A stretch of DNA of 64,000 nucleotides from Hyphomicrobiales bacterium (GTDB lineage: Bacteria; Pseudomonadota; Alphaproteobacteria; Rhizobiales; Beijerinckiaceae), in assembly GCA_900470095.1 (NCBI GenBank), contig UBZM01000004.1, forward strand, positions 32,794 to 96,793, written 5' to 3'. Both the position numbers and the translations under genes were made by a program. Of the stretch, positions 44,758-53,355 are shown one piece after another (position 1 is the first letter of the stretch; the number at the start of each line of letters is the position of its first letter). The notes under the pieces were generated by a model, which searched no databases, had not been told where the DNA came from, and saw nothing but the letters and a program-made list of their open reading frames with translations.

Positions 44758-45132
44758 TGCTGCAACGCGGGTATTGGCAGCACGCTGGCGGGAGCCCAGT
44801 CGGTCTCGAAATGACCTTCGGCTGGTTTCGGCCTGCGCCTCGGGTTCGGGGCATGTCTATCGTTTGCCTTCTGCCACCCCCTTGGCGTCGGCCCAAACCT
44901 TCTCCAAAGCCATGTCATGAAGCCCGGTTGCTTGCTGCGGCTGCGACGTGATCCACGCCGATACGCTTCATTGCATGAACGCCGGCACGTTCGGCCCATG
45001 TGGCATTGGCCATTCTGCAGCGCCCAGTTGACGCTTTCGCTGGCCCATGCCTTGCTGGCGGCTGCTTGAGGGAAAAGCAGGGGGCGCAAGACCCCCGGAA
45101 CATTGTCAATGGCCTGTCGGCGGAGGGTATTT
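44758..45132. other. Non-coding stretch upstream of peptide-type binding protein
   Basis: About 375 bp. Open frames on both strands are of mixed, Arg/Pro/Ala-rich composition and I recognise none. It may hold the promoter of the gene at 45133 and possibly the worn-out remains of a gene. Confidence 0.45.
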
Positions 45133-46920
45133 ATGAACGAACACGACCTGCGAGGTTTGATCGCGGATGTGAAGGAAGGCGGCCTGTCGCGGCGCTCCTT
45201 CGTGCAGAAAATGGTGGCGATCGGGCTGAGCGCACCGATTGCGACCCAGATGCTGGCCTGGAATGGCGTTGCGATGGCGCAGCCGGCCGACGACTACAAG
45301 CCGACCAAGGCCGGCGGTGGCGGGCCGCTTAAGATCCTGCTCTGGCAGGCGCCCACCCTGCTGAACCCGCATTTCGCCTCCGGCACCAAGGACCAGATCG
45401 CCTCGCGCGTGTTCTTCGAGCCGCTCGCCGGCTGGGACAAGGAGGGCAATCTCGTCCCGCAGCTCGCCGCCGAGATCCCGACCAAGGCCAATGGCGGACT
45501 TTCTGCCGACGGCAAGGAAGTGGTCTGGAAGCTGAAGCAGGGCGTCAACTGGCATGATGGCAAGCCGTTCACGGCCGACGACGTCGTCTTCACCTGGGAA
45601 TATGCCGCCGATCCGGCGACCGCCGCCTACACCACCGGCGCCTACAAGGACATCAAGGTCGAGAAGGTCGATTCCCACACGGTCAAGGTGATCTTCAAGG
45701 ATCCCACGCCGTTCTGGGCGGATGCTTTCGTCGGCGTCGCCGGCATGATCATCCCGAAGCATCATTTCGGTGAGTACAAGGGCGCCAAGTCGCGCGAGGC
45801 TCCGGCCAACCTGAAGCCCGTCGGCACCGGCCCCTACAAGTTCGTCGAGTTCAAGCCGGGCGACCTGCTCACGGGTGAACGCAACACCGAGTACCACGTC
45901 AAGAACAAGCCGCATTTCGACACGCTCGAGGTCAAGGGCGGCGGTGACGCGGTCTCGGCAGCACGTGCCGTGCTGCAGACCGGCGAATACGACTATGCCT
46001 GGAACATGCAGGTCGAGGACGAGATCCTCAAGCGCATGGAAACCGGTGGCCGCGGGCGCGTGGTGGTGGTTCCCGGTGGCGACGTCGAATTCATCATCCT
46101 CAACCCCACGGACCCGTGGACCGAGGTCGATGGCGAGCGTTCGAGCGTCAAGACCAAGCATCCGACGCTGAGCGATCCGGCCGTGCGTCAGGCGATCAAC
46201 CTGCTGATCGACCGCGATTCGATCCAGAAGTTCATCTATGGCCGTGGCGGAGCCGCGACGGCGAGCTTCGTCAACGAGCCGAAGCAGTTCAAGTCGCCAA
46301 AGCTGAAGTATGAATTCAGCGTCGAGAAAGCGAACAAGATCCTCGACGACGCCGGCTGGAAGAAGGGCGCCGACGGCATCCGCGAGAAGGATGGCAAGAA
46401 GCTCAAATACGTCTTCCAGACCTCGATCAACGCGCCACGCCAGAAGACGCAGGCGATTATCAAGCAGGCCTGCCAGCGCGCCGGCATCGATCTCGAGCTG
46501 AAGTCGGTGACCGCGTCCGTGTTCTTCTCCTCGGACGTCTCCAATCCCGACACCTACACCAAGCTCTACTGCGACATGGAGATGTACACGACGACGCAGC
46601 CGCAGCCTGATCCGGAGCGCTTCCTGAACCAGTTCGTGTCCTGGGAGATCGCCAACAAGGAGAACAAGTGGCTCGGCCGCAACGTCTCGCGCTATGGCAG
46701 CAAGGAAGCTGATGAGGCCTACAAGGCTGCGCAGAAGGAGTTCGACCCTGTGAAGCGCGCCGCGCTGCTGATCAAGGTCAACGAGATCTTCTGCGAGGCC
46801 AACATCATCCTGCCGCTCCTGTCGCGCACGATCGTAGGCGCGTCGGCGAACAACCTCGTGCCCGATATCTCGGGTTGGGAAGTCACGACCTGGAACCTTG
46901 CGAGCTGGTACCGCACCTAG
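45133..46920 (+). CDS. Peptide/opine-type (SBP_bac_5) ABC substrate-binding protein, Tat-exported, orphan
   Basis: 595 aa from ATG 45133 after GGAGGG. N-terminal twin-arginine signal GGLSRRSFVQKMVAIGLSAP. Body: LNPHFASGTKDQIASRVFFEPLAGWDKEGNLVPQLAAEIP, VVWKLKQGVNWHDGKPFTADDVVFTWEY, AVRQAINLLIDRDSI: DppA/OppA family. Longer than typical (~530). No matching permease or ATPase genes lie nearby; a strong hairpin follows. Lysine-rich composition, well expressed type of codon use. Ligand unknown. Confidence 0.9.
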   Translation: MNEHDLRGLIADVKEGGLSRRSFVQKMVAIGLSAPIATQMLAWNGVAMAQPADDYKPTKAGGGGPLKILLWQAPTLLNPHFASGTKDQIASRVFFEPLAGWDKEGNLVPQLAAEIPTKANGGLSADGKEVVWKLKQGVNWHDGKPFTADDVVFTWEYAADPATAAYTTGAYKDIKVEKVDSHTVKVIFKDPTPFWADAFVGVAGMIIPKHHFGEYKGAKSREAPANLKPVGTGPYKFVEFKPGDLLTGERNTEYHVKNKPHFDTLEVKGGGDAVSAARAVLQTGEYDYAWNMQVEDEILKRMETGGRGRVVVVPGGDVEFIILNPTDPWTEVDGERSSVKTKHPTLSDPAVRQAINLLIDRDSIQKFIYGRGGAATASFVNEPKQFKSPKLKYEFSVEKANKILDDAGWKKGADGIREKDGKKLKYVFQTSINAPRQKTQAIIKQACQRAGIDLELKSVTASVFFSSDVSNPDTYTKLYCDMEMYTTTQPQPDPERFLNQFVSWEIANKENKWLGRNVSRYGSKEADEAYKAAQKEFDPVKRAALLIKVNEIFCEANIILPLLSRTIVGASANNLVPDISGWEVTTWNLASWYRT

Positions 46921-46960
46921 CGTCTAGCGCTCCGGGACCGAACCTAGTCGATCGTTTTAC

Positions 46961-46990
46961 CGCCCGCCCCCATCCGAATGGGGGCGGGCG
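46961..46990 (+). terminator. Strong stem-loop after the orphan binding-protein gene
   Basis: CGCCCGCCCCCAT (46961-46973), loop CCGA, ATGGGGGCGGGCG (46978-46990): perfect 13-bp stem, then AAATTCT. A likely terminator closing a one-gene transcript, although the T-run is poor. Confidence 0.6.
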
Positions 46991-47062
46991 AAATTCTGAT
47001 CATCCGGTGTCAGGGGACGGGGCTAGCTTGATCATGGGCGCCCCATTGATGGAGGTTGCACC

Positions 47063-47467
47063 GTGGGCGACCTGACACCGAATTTGCCCGATGTCGTTGC
47101 CGAAATCACCGCATTGTTCGAACGCTACGAGCAAGCGCTGATCGACAAGGATGTGGCTGTGCTGGATGCAGCATTCTGGGACAGTCCGCACACCATCCGC
47201 TATGCGTTGCACGAGAATGGTTATGGCTTCTCGGAGATCCACGCTCACCGCGTCGCTCGCCCGCCGGGGCCCGGCATCAAGGAAGAGCGGCTGCGGCTGG
47301 AGATTCTCACTCTGGGGCGGGACATTGCCACGGTGAACCTGGAGTTCAAGGTCCGCGGGCAGGACATAATCGGCCGGCAGAGCCAGACCTGGGCGCGCTT
47401 CCCCGATCTCGGCTGGAAGGTGATCTCCGCTCACGTATCAACGATGGAGGGGCCGCGGCTCTGGTGA
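47063..47467 (+). CDS. hpxZ: HpxZ/AtzH-like protein (DUF3225)
   Basis: 134 aa from GTG 47063 with GGAGG ahead. NTF2-like fold: LFERYEQALIDKDVAVLDAAFWDSPHTIRYALHENGYGFSEIHAHRVAR.., TWARFPDLGWKVISAHVSTME, which is the HpxZ pattern. Known: HpxZ lies in oxalurate catabolism clusters and AtzH in amidase clusters, usually beside an AtzE-like amidase. Here no amidase is adjacent; a convergent Ldh2-family dehydrogenase is. Confidence 0.82.
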   Translation: MGDLTPNLPDVVAEITALFERYEQALIDKDVAVLDAAFWDSPHTIRYALHENGYGFSEIHAHRVARPPGPGIKEERLRLEILTLGRDIATVNLEFKVRGQDIIGRQSQTWARFPDLGWKVISAHVSTMEGPRLW

Positions 47468-47476
47468 GCAGCCGCG
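47454..47476. terminator. Stem-loop at the hpxZ stop codon
   Basis: CGCGGCT (47454-47460) pairs with AGCCGCG (47470-47476), 9-nt loop including the TGA. Followed by TTGTTTCGCTTT. Candidate terminator between convergent genes. Confidence 0.4.
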
Positions 47477-47519
47477 CCGCTTGTTTCGCTTTGACAGTCG
47501 GGGGCCCCTGGTCCCCCAG

Positions 47520-48560
47520 TCAGCTTCCAATGGCGCTTGCCCTCAGCGCGGCAAGCGTCCGGCTGTCGACCGCCACAATATCCTGTCGGAGCTTGGCGTT
47601 CTCCCATTTTGCCTGCCCCGGGACACGGATGGCAGCAGCCCCGGGGGCGCGGCGCCCGCTACTGATGCGCTCACGCTCGGCTGCGGCGCGGCGCGGCAAG
47701 GCCTCAGCGCCGAAAGCGCCCGGGTTCAGGGTCAGGAAAAGAAACGAGCAGTCATTCGGTTGCGCGGCGTCGCCGTACAAGGCTTTCACCTCGGCGCCCA
47801 CGGCACCACCGGACAGGAGCCCGCACAGCATGTCGACCGCCAGTGCGAGGGCAAACCCCTTGGGGCCGCCGGTGGGCAGAAGCAGCCCCCTGATTGCCTC
47901 GGCAGGATCGGTGGTCGGGAGCCCTTCCGACGTTACGGCCCAGTTCGCCGGAATCGGCTCGCCACGCTGCTGGTGATGGCGAATGCGGCCGAGAGCGCCT
48001 TCGCTCATGGCGACATCGACGACCACCGCGGGCTCGTCCACCGTAGGAATGGCAATGGCGATCGGATTGTTGCCGACAGCCGGCTCGGCCCCGCCGGGGG
48101 CCGGCATCAACGGCCGCGTATTCGACATCGCAATCCCGATCACGCCGGCCTGGGCAGCCTGGGCGGCGTAGCGGCCGGCGGCACCGAAGTGAAACCCATG
48201 ACGCACGGCGACCGCGCCAATGCCGAAACTCCGGGCCTTTGCGATGGCAAGCGCCATGGCCTGCTCGGCGGCCAGATGACCGAGCATGTGACGGCCGTCG
48301 AGAACTGCAACGGCGCCATGGTCGCTCACGCATACCGCCTCGTCGTGCGGCGAGACGGATCCCTTGCGCAGGCGTTCGATATAGAGCGGCACATGCATCA
48401 GCCCATGCGAGCTCAGGCCCTGCTGCTCCGCTTCGACCAGGGCTGCCGCAATACGGCTCGCGCCAGCGGGCGAGAGTCCGGCACCGGCAAAGACAGCGGC
48501 AACCTCCGCGACAAGATCGGCAACGCGCATCGGAACGGCGCTTGGCATCTGCGACATCAT
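47520..48560 (-). CDS. Malate/L-lactate (Ldh2/AllD/YlbC)-family dehydrogenase
   Basis: 346 aa from ATG 48560 (next ATGs 48557 and 48548 are possible). Seen: EAEQQGLSSHGLMHVPLYIERL, VLDGRHMLGHLAAEQAM, HFGAAGRYAAQAAQAGVIGIAMSN, and GGPKGFALALAVDMLCGLLSGG. Known: NAD(P)-dependent oxidation of 2-hydroxy acids such as malate, sulfolactate or ureidoglycolate. Divergent from tartrate dehydratase-like genes, with a TTTC-N7-GAAA repeat between, so likely co-regulated by the IclR at 51309. Confidence 0.88.
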   Translation of the reverse strand: MMSQMPSAVPMRVADLVAEVAAVFAGAGLSPAGASRIAAALVEAEQQGLSSHGLMHVPLYIERLRKGSVSPHDEAVCVSDHGAVAVLDGRHMLGHLAAEQAMALAIAKARSFGIGAVAVRHGFHFGAAGRYAAQAAQAGVIGIAMSNTRPLMPAPGGAEPAVGNNPIAIAIPTVDEPAVVVDVAMSEGALGRIRHHQQRGEPIPANWAVTSEGLPTTDPAEAIRGLLLPTGGPKGFALALAVDMLCGLLSGGAVGAEVKALYGDAAQPNDCSFLFLTLNPGAFGAEALPRRAAAERERISSGRRAPGAAAIRVPGQAKWENAKLRQDIVAVDSRTLAALRASAIGS

Positions 48561-48631
48561 CAGGCCTGTGACTTGTGAAACCCGAGCGATCCTAGGAGGC
48601 GCTGGATAGCAAAGTATGCACAGCGTGCGCA

Positions 48632-48646
48632 TTTCATAGTGCGAAA
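48632..48646. promoter_or_regulatory. IclR operator candidate TTTC-N7-GAAA (site A)
   Basis: TTTCATAGTGCGAAA lies in the 156-bp region between the Ldh2 gene and the dehydratase alpha gene. Its reverse complement, TTTCGCACTATGAAA, matches site B at 56118-56132 in 13 of 15 positions. Confidence 0.6.
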
Positions 48647-48716
48647 CGCCAGGGCTTTGAACCACCGACCTGTCCGGGCCCGTTAGGTTGGGCGCAGGTG
48701 AACTGGGCAGCAGCGC

Positions 48717-49586
48717 ATGGCGATAACATATGATCTGGTGAAGGAGGTCACGGCCAATCTCTATGACTGGTCGCTGCGTCGGATTCCGGAGACGTCGAAG
48801 AGCGCCCTGCGCGATGCGGTCGAGACTGAGACCGTGCCCCATGCGCGCAAGACGCTGGCCTTCATGCTCGACAGCGCGGAAACGGCAGAGCGTACAGGAC
48901 GTTTCCTGTGCTCGGATGCCGGGGTTCCGAGTTATGCCGTGAAGATCGGGTCGGGTGTCCGCATGCAAGGCGACATCCGCCAGGCGATCGTCGACGGTTT
49001 CGAGCACCTGGTCCAGACGATCCAGCCGCCGATCCTGCGCTTCGTCACCCATCCGCTGACGAATGAGCGCAGCTATAGGGGCAAGGACATGCCCTTGGTC
49101 TCCTATGACCTGCTTGGCGATGTCGACTACATGGATATCACCTGTGCGCCGAAGGCGCTCGGCGGTGGTCGCTGGGCTGCGATCGAGACGCTGGTAAGCC
49201 CGAGCCTCGACGAGATCGAACGCTGCATCCTCGAGATGGTCATGCGTGCCGGGGGGCAGCACTGCCCTCCCGTGGTGATCGGCGTCGGCATTGGCGGCAC
49301 CTTCGACCATGCCGCCAAGCTCTCCAAGGACGCGACCTTGCGGCCATTCGGCGAGCACAATCCGGATCCGATGGTCGCCGATATGGAGGAACGCCTGACA
49401 AGGGCGGTCAACCAGACCGGTTTTGGGCCCATGGGCGTCGGCGGCTCGACCACGACCTTCGGTGTGCATGTGGAGTATGCGTCAGGCCACGGCTTCACCC
49501 CTGTCGCAGTCTCCTTCAATTGCTGGATCAACCGGCGGACGCGCGCAAAAATCCACAATTCAGGCGTTGTGGAGCGGATCGAATGA
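48717..49586 (+). CDS. Tartrate dehydratase/fumarase class I, alpha subunit
   Basis: 289 aa. Three Cys fit the [4Fe-4S] site: Cys65 (RFLCSDAGVPSYAVKIG), Cys143 (ITCAPKALGG) and Cys183 (QHCPPVVIGVGIGG). GIGGTFDHAAKLSKDA is the substrate/cluster loop. Known: two-subunit class I hydro-lyases interconvert fumarate/malate or dehydrate tartrate, citramalate or dimethylmalate. Iron-sulfur-dependent and cytoplasmic. It overlaps the beta subunit by 4 bp. Confidence 0.9.
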   Translation: MAITYDLVKEVTANLYDWSLRRIPETSKSALRDAVETETVPHARKTLAFMLDSAETAERTGRFLCSDAGVPSYAVKIGSGVRMQGDIRQAIVDGFEHLVQTIQPPILRFVTHPLTNERSYRGKDMPLVSYDLLGDVDYMDITCAPKALGGGRWAAIETLVSPSLDEIERCILEMVMRAGGQHCPPVVIGVGIGGTFDHAAKLSKDATLRPFGEHNPDPMVADMEERLTRAVNQTGFGPMGVGGSTTTFGVHVEYASGHGFTPVAVSFNCWINRRTRAKIHNSGVVERIE

Positions 49587-50224
49587 GCACGTTCGACCTG
49601 CCCCGCCTGAAGCTGCCGCTAACACCTGCCGCGGCTCGGGCCTTGAAGCTGGGCGATCTCTTCCTGCTCGATGGCGAAGCGGTAGCGACAGTCGGCATGC
49701 CCACGCAGAAGCGCATGGTGTCCGAGGTGGCGGCCGGTCGCGAGATGCCGACACCGATGCGGGGCGGCGCCTTCTTCCATATGGGCGTCAGCTATGACGA
49801 AGTGGATGGCAGGCCGGGGCGCCTCCATTATGTCAATCCAACGACCTCAAGCCGCTTCAGCGGCCTGATGCCTGCCTTGATCCGGGAGCTCGGCCTGACC
49901 TCCGTCGGCGGAAAAGGCGGATTGTCCCACGAAAGCGCTGACGCCATGCGCGAGGTCGGCTGCGTCTATTTCTCCTTCGTCGGTGGCGCGTCGGCGCTGC
50001 TCAGCGAAGGCGTCGAAGAGGTCGTGGACAGCGCCTGGAACGACCTGATCATGCAGTTCCGGCTGAACCGCGTCAGGCTGGGAGGATTCGGACCGGTGAC
50101 GGTTGCGATCGATGCCCATGGCAACTCCATCTATGAGCGCCTGATGACCTCCGCCCAGGCGCGCCTGCCGGAGATCCTGCAGGGCCTGCGGGCTCCCACC
50201 TCCCCCGTCGACGAGAAACACTGA
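49583..50224 (+). CDS. Tartrate dehydratase/fumarase class I, beta subunit
   Basis: 213 aa from ATG 49583. Seen: LKLGDLFLLDGEAVATVGMPTQKRM, GAFFHMGVSY, PTTSSRFSGLMPALIREL, VGGKGGL, and CVYFSFVGGASALLSEGV, the beta-subunit pattern (swivelling domain). Works with the alpha subunit. Its last base is shared with the start of the next gene. Confidence 0.9.
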   Translation: MSTFDLPRLKLPLTPAAARALKLGDLFLLDGEAVATVGMPTQKRMVSEVAAGREMPTPMRGGAFFHMGVSYDEVDGRPGRLHYVNPTTSSRFSGLMPALIRELGLTSVGGKGGLSHESADAMREVGCVYFSFVGGASALLSEGVEEVVDSAWNDLIMQFRLNRVRLGGFGPVTVAIDAHGNSIYERLMTSAQARLPEILQGLRAPTSPVDEKH

Positions 50225-51207
50225 TGCAAGCGATCGAGATCACCCGGCCCGGTGGGCCGGAGGTGCTGGCCTTTTGCGAGCGCGCGTCCCCTGCGCTTGG
50301 CCCCAATGACGTCCTCATCCGGGTCCGGGCCGCGGCCGTAAACCGCCCGGATGTGCAGCAGCGGCGCGGGCTCTATCCGCCACCGCCCGGCGCGACCGAC
50401 CTGCCTGGCCTCGACGTTGCAGGCATCGTCGAAGCCGTCGGCGCGGACGTCGAATGGCCGAGGACCGGTGACGCAGTCTGCGCGCTCGCCAACGGCGGCG
50501 GATATGCCGAGCTCTGCGTCGTGCCCGCGGTTCAGTGCATGCCCATGCCGAAGGGAGCGAGCTTCACTGAAGCTGCGGCACTGCCCGAGGCCTTCTTCAC
50601 CGCCTGGAACAATGTGATCTGGCTTGGACGGCTCGCGGAAGGTGAAACGCTGCTCGTGCAAGGCGGCACCAGCGGCGTCGGCATGGCAGCGATCCAGATC
50701 GCCAAGAGCTTGCGGCAGGCCCGCGTGATCGCGACGGCAGGAACAGCCGCGAAGCTCGACATCTGCCGGGAGATCGGCGCCGATCACGCAGTAAATTATC
50801 GCGAGGACTGGGCGGCCGAGATTGTTGCGGCAATCGGCGCAGAGCAGGTCGACGTCGCGCTCGACGCGCAGGCCGGCCCCTACACCGAGAAGCAGCTACA
50901 GCTGCTTGCGCCCGACGGCCGCGTCGTGCTGATCGCCAGCCATCTCGGCCAGATGGCGGAAGTCAATGTCCGCAACATCGTCCGGCGTCGCCTGACCCTG
51001 ACAGGTTCGACCCTGCGCCCGCGTCCTGCGGCCTATAAGGGGCGGATCGCGTCGGAGCTTGTCGCCCATGTCTGGCCGTTGCTCGAGAGCGGGCGTATTC
51101 GCAACCACATCTGCGCAACCTTCGACTGGCGCGATGTACGCGACGCCCATGCCCTGATGGACGCCGGCGAACAGGTGGGCAAGGTCGTCCTCACGCTTGA
51201 TGGCTGA
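50224..51207 (+). CDS. Zinc-independent quinone oxidoreductase-like MDR protein (PIG3/Qor type)
   Basis: 327 aa. Starts at ATG 50224 overlapping the previous stop. Seen: VRAAAVNRPDVQQRRGLYPPPPGATDLPGLDVAGIV, PEAFFTAWNNVIW, LVQGGTSGVGMAAIQIAK, and LEQGRIR-like end LLESGRIRNH. Known: NADPH-dependent quinone or enone reduction. Co-transcribed with the dehydratase, so it may reduce an unsaturated acid or enal intermediate. Confidence 0.9.
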   Translation: MQAIEITRPGGPEVLAFCERASPALGPNDVLIRVRAAAVNRPDVQQRRGLYPPPPGATDLPGLDVAGIVEAVGADVEWPRTGDAVCALANGGGYAELCVVPAVQCMPMPKGASFTEAAALPEAFFTAWNNVIWLGRLAEGETLLVQGGTSGVGMAAIQIAKSLRQARVIATAGTAAKLDICREIGADHAVNYREDWAAEIVAAIGAEQVDVALDAQAGPYTEKQLQLLAPDGRVVLIASHLGQMAEVNVRNIVRRRLTLTGSTLRPRPAAYKGRIASELVAHVWPLLESGRIRNHICATFDWRDVRDAHALMDAGEQVGKVVLTLDG

Positions 51208-51308
51208 CACCAGCGTTTGACATCGCTTCGGGCAGCAGGTCTCCTTGGCATCGAGCAGGCGGAAGCCCCAGCATCACGCATAACAATCCGTCTGGCTGGG
51301 ACCGCCTC

Positions 51309-52112
51309 TTGCCCTCGTTCACTCCCGTCCAGTCCGTCGTCAAGGCGCTCGACCTTCTCGCCGAAATCAACCGCAGCGGATTGGCGACGGTCGGCGATCT
51401 CCATCGGCGAACGGGCCTGCCCAAGCCAACGATCGTGCGGCTCCTCGAAACGCTCATCGCCACCGGCTATGTCATGCGCGACAGCCGTGTGCGGGGGTAT
51501 CAGGTGACCTCCGGCGTGAACCGGCTGAGCGCGGGCTTCCACGGTGCGCCGATGGTGATCGAGGCCGCGCGCCCCTGGGCGACGGCCCTTACCCGGCAAA
51601 TCAAATGGCCCTGCGCCGTCTGCGTCCTCGACTATGACGCCGTGATCGTGCGTTTCAGCACCATACCCGACAGTCCGATTTCCCCGTTCCACGCAACACT
51701 CGGCCATCGGCTGAGCCTGGGAGGGCGCGCGCTCGGGCGGGCCTATCTCGCATTCTGTCCCGAAGAGGAGCGTACGATCGTGCGCTCTGCGATGCTGGCT
51801 TCCCCGGACCCCGAGAACAGCGGCCTCGGCGACGAGGAGTTGGAACGGCTCATCGCCCAGGCACGCTGGCGCGGCTACACCGAGCGCGACCCTGCCGTCG
51901 AGCCGCGTACTTCTGCGACGATTGCCGTTCCCATCATGCTGGGCGAGCGCGTGCTCGCGACCTTCGGCGTCACCTTCTTCCGGTCCGTCGTGGCGACACC
52001 CGATGACCGCGCGCGGATCATCCATCCCCTGAAGAAGGCGGCGGCAAGCATCGAGACGCAGCTCAAGGCGCTGTCGCAATCAATGGGCGTCGCGTTTCAG
52101 GATGAGAAATAG
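51309..52112 (+). CDS. IclR-family transcriptional regulator
   Basis: 267 aa from TTG 51309; no ATG or GTG is found in frame just upstream, and TGGGA lies eight bases before. HTH: VVKALDLLAEINRSGLATVGDLHRRTGLPKPTIVRLLETLIATGYV; effector domain GHRLSLGGRALGRAYLAFC, RWRGYTERDPAVEPRTSATIAVPI. About 100 bp downstream of the oxidoreductase. The likely owner of the TTTC-N7-GAAA sites at 48632, 56118 and 56154. Confidence 0.88.
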   Translation: MPSFTPVQSVVKALDLLAEINRSGLATVGDLHRRTGLPKPTIVRLLETLIATGYVMRDSRVRGYQVTSGVNRLSAGFHGAPMVIEAARPWATALTRQIKWPCAVCVLDYDAVIVRFSTIPDSPISPFHATLGHRLSLGGRALGRAYLAFCPEEERTIVRSAMLASPDPENSGLGDEELERLIAQARWRGYTERDPAVEPRTSATIAVPIMLGERVLATFGVTFFRSVVATPDDRARIIHPLKKAAASIETQLKALSQSMGVAFQDEK

Positions 52113-52207
52113 ACGGCCTTCCCAACCTCCATCGCCAGGAAGCCGCGCATAGTTCCGAGGCACAACCGCGCCGAACGATCGGTTGCCGCTCCGGAGGAAC
52201 AGCCACC

Positions 52208-53191
52208 ATGTCATTGTATTCTCGCCGCGCGTTCGCGGCGTCGCTCGTCGGCCTCGGTGCTCTGGCGAGCACGCGGGGCGCGCTCGGTCAGAGCTGGCCG
52301 GCACGGCCGGTGACCATCATCGTCCCCTTCCCGGCCGGCGCGGCCACCGATGTCGTGGCTCGCCTGCTCGCGGAGAGGCTCCGCGCAGAGCTGGGGCAAG
52401 GTTTCATCGTCGAAAACAAGCCTGGTGCCGGCGGAAACCTCGCCGCGGCCAGCGTCGTGCGCGCCGCCCCGGACGGGCATACGCTGTTTGTCTCCTCGTC
52501 CGGGCCGCTCGTCACCAACAAGCTGCTCTACAAGACACTCAGCTTCGACCCTCTCGTCGATTTCGAGCCGATCGCCATGATCGGAGATGTGCAGGTTGTG
52601 GTGGCGACGCACCCTTCCCTGCCGGTCAAGACACTGTCCGAGCTAATCGCCTACGGCAAAGCCAATCCGGGCAAGCTCACCTTCGGAAGCCCGGGCTTCG
52701 GCCTGATGGGGCACATCGCCGGCGAACTGATCCAGCGCAAGGGCGGTTTCCAGATGACCCATGTGCCCTATCGCGGTTCTGCGCCGCTTGCGACCGATCT
52801 CCTCGCAGGAATCGTCAATGTCGCCGTCGATTTCCTTCCGCCCTATATTCCACATGTGAAATCCGGAGCCATCCGCGCACTCGCAGTCACTGCCGAAGAG
52901 CGGGCGCCGCAACTGCCCGATGTGCCGACCCTGTCGGAAGCGGGACTGACGGGTGTCAACGCCTCCTCCTGGTATGCGATCGTCGGCCCCAAGGGCCTTC
53001 CCGAGCCGATCTCACGCCGGATCAGCACGATCGTGAACGATTATGTGCAGAGCGCGGAGGGCCGCGCGAAGCTCGATCCGATCGGCGTGCGCTCGCTCGG
53101 CGGCGGACCGGACGTCGTCCGGAAGGCCCAGGCGCAGGAAATCGCCAAATGGAGCGAGGTCATCCGCACCGCCGCCATCGCCCTCGACTAA
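52208..53191 (+). CDS. Bug/TctC-family tripartite tricarboxylate binding protein
   Basis: 327 aa with signal peptide (RRAFAASLVGLGALASTRGALGQ). Mature start WPARPVTIIVPFPAGAATDVVARLLAERL, then GKLTFGSPGFGLMGHIAGELIQ, VPYRGSAPLATDLLAG, the Bug pattern. Known: binds carboxylates, sometimes as sensor or donor to distant TctAB. No TctAB genes are in this window. Follows the IclR gene by 95 bp and ends at a strong terminator. Confidence 0.93.
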   Translation: MSLYSRRAFAASLVGLGALASTRGALGQSWPARPVTIIVPFPAGAATDVVARLLAERLRAELGQGFIVENKPGAGGNLAAASVVRAAPDGHTLFVSSSGPLVTNKLLYKTLSFDPLVDFEPIAMIGDVQVVVATHPSLPVKTLSELIAYGKANPGKLTFGSPGFGLMGHIAGELIQRKGGFQMTHVPYRGSAPLATDLLAGIVNVAVDFLPPYIPHVKSGAIRALAVTAEERAPQLPDVPTLSEAGLTGVNASSWYAIVGPKGLPEPISRRISTIVNDYVQSAEGRAKLDPIGVRSLGGGPDVVRKAQAQEIAKWSEVIRTAAIALD

Positions 53192-53303
53192 GCATCGCCC
53201 CGAACGCGGAATGCGGCTTTCGGGACAGCCGAAGCAAACAGAAGGTTAGATCATCGCGCCCGATACGATATCCGGGCCGATCATCCAAACCTTCACCGCA
53301 AAG

Positions 53304-53341
53304 AAAAACCCCGGGTGAGCGTAACCGCTCACCCGGGGTTT
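53304..53341. terminator. Bidirectional rho-independent terminator
   Basis: AAACCCCGGGTGAGCG (53306-53321), loop TAAC, CGCTCACCCGGGGTTT (53326-53341): perfect 16-bp stem. On the minus strand the stem is followed by a T-rich tail (complement of the A-run 53304-53308), on the plus strand by TTT. It separates convergent genes. Confidence 0.85.
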
Positions 53342-53355
53342 CTGCGTTCTCAGGA

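Noticed and set aside
44739..45109. Short frames on both strands before the orphan binding-protein gene
   Set aside because: Composition looks non-coding and no family is recognised. A decayed gene cannot be excluded.
48561..49469. N-terminal extension of the Ldh2-family frame to 649 aa
   Set aside because: The extension is antisense to the dehydratase alpha gene and lacks motifs; the dehydrogenase begins near 48560 with its normal length.
52095..52109. Fourth TTTC-N7-GAAA match
   Set aside because: Lies in the 3' end of the IclR coding region and its inner bases do not fit the other sites. It could still affect the TctC-type gene downstream, but chance is as likely.
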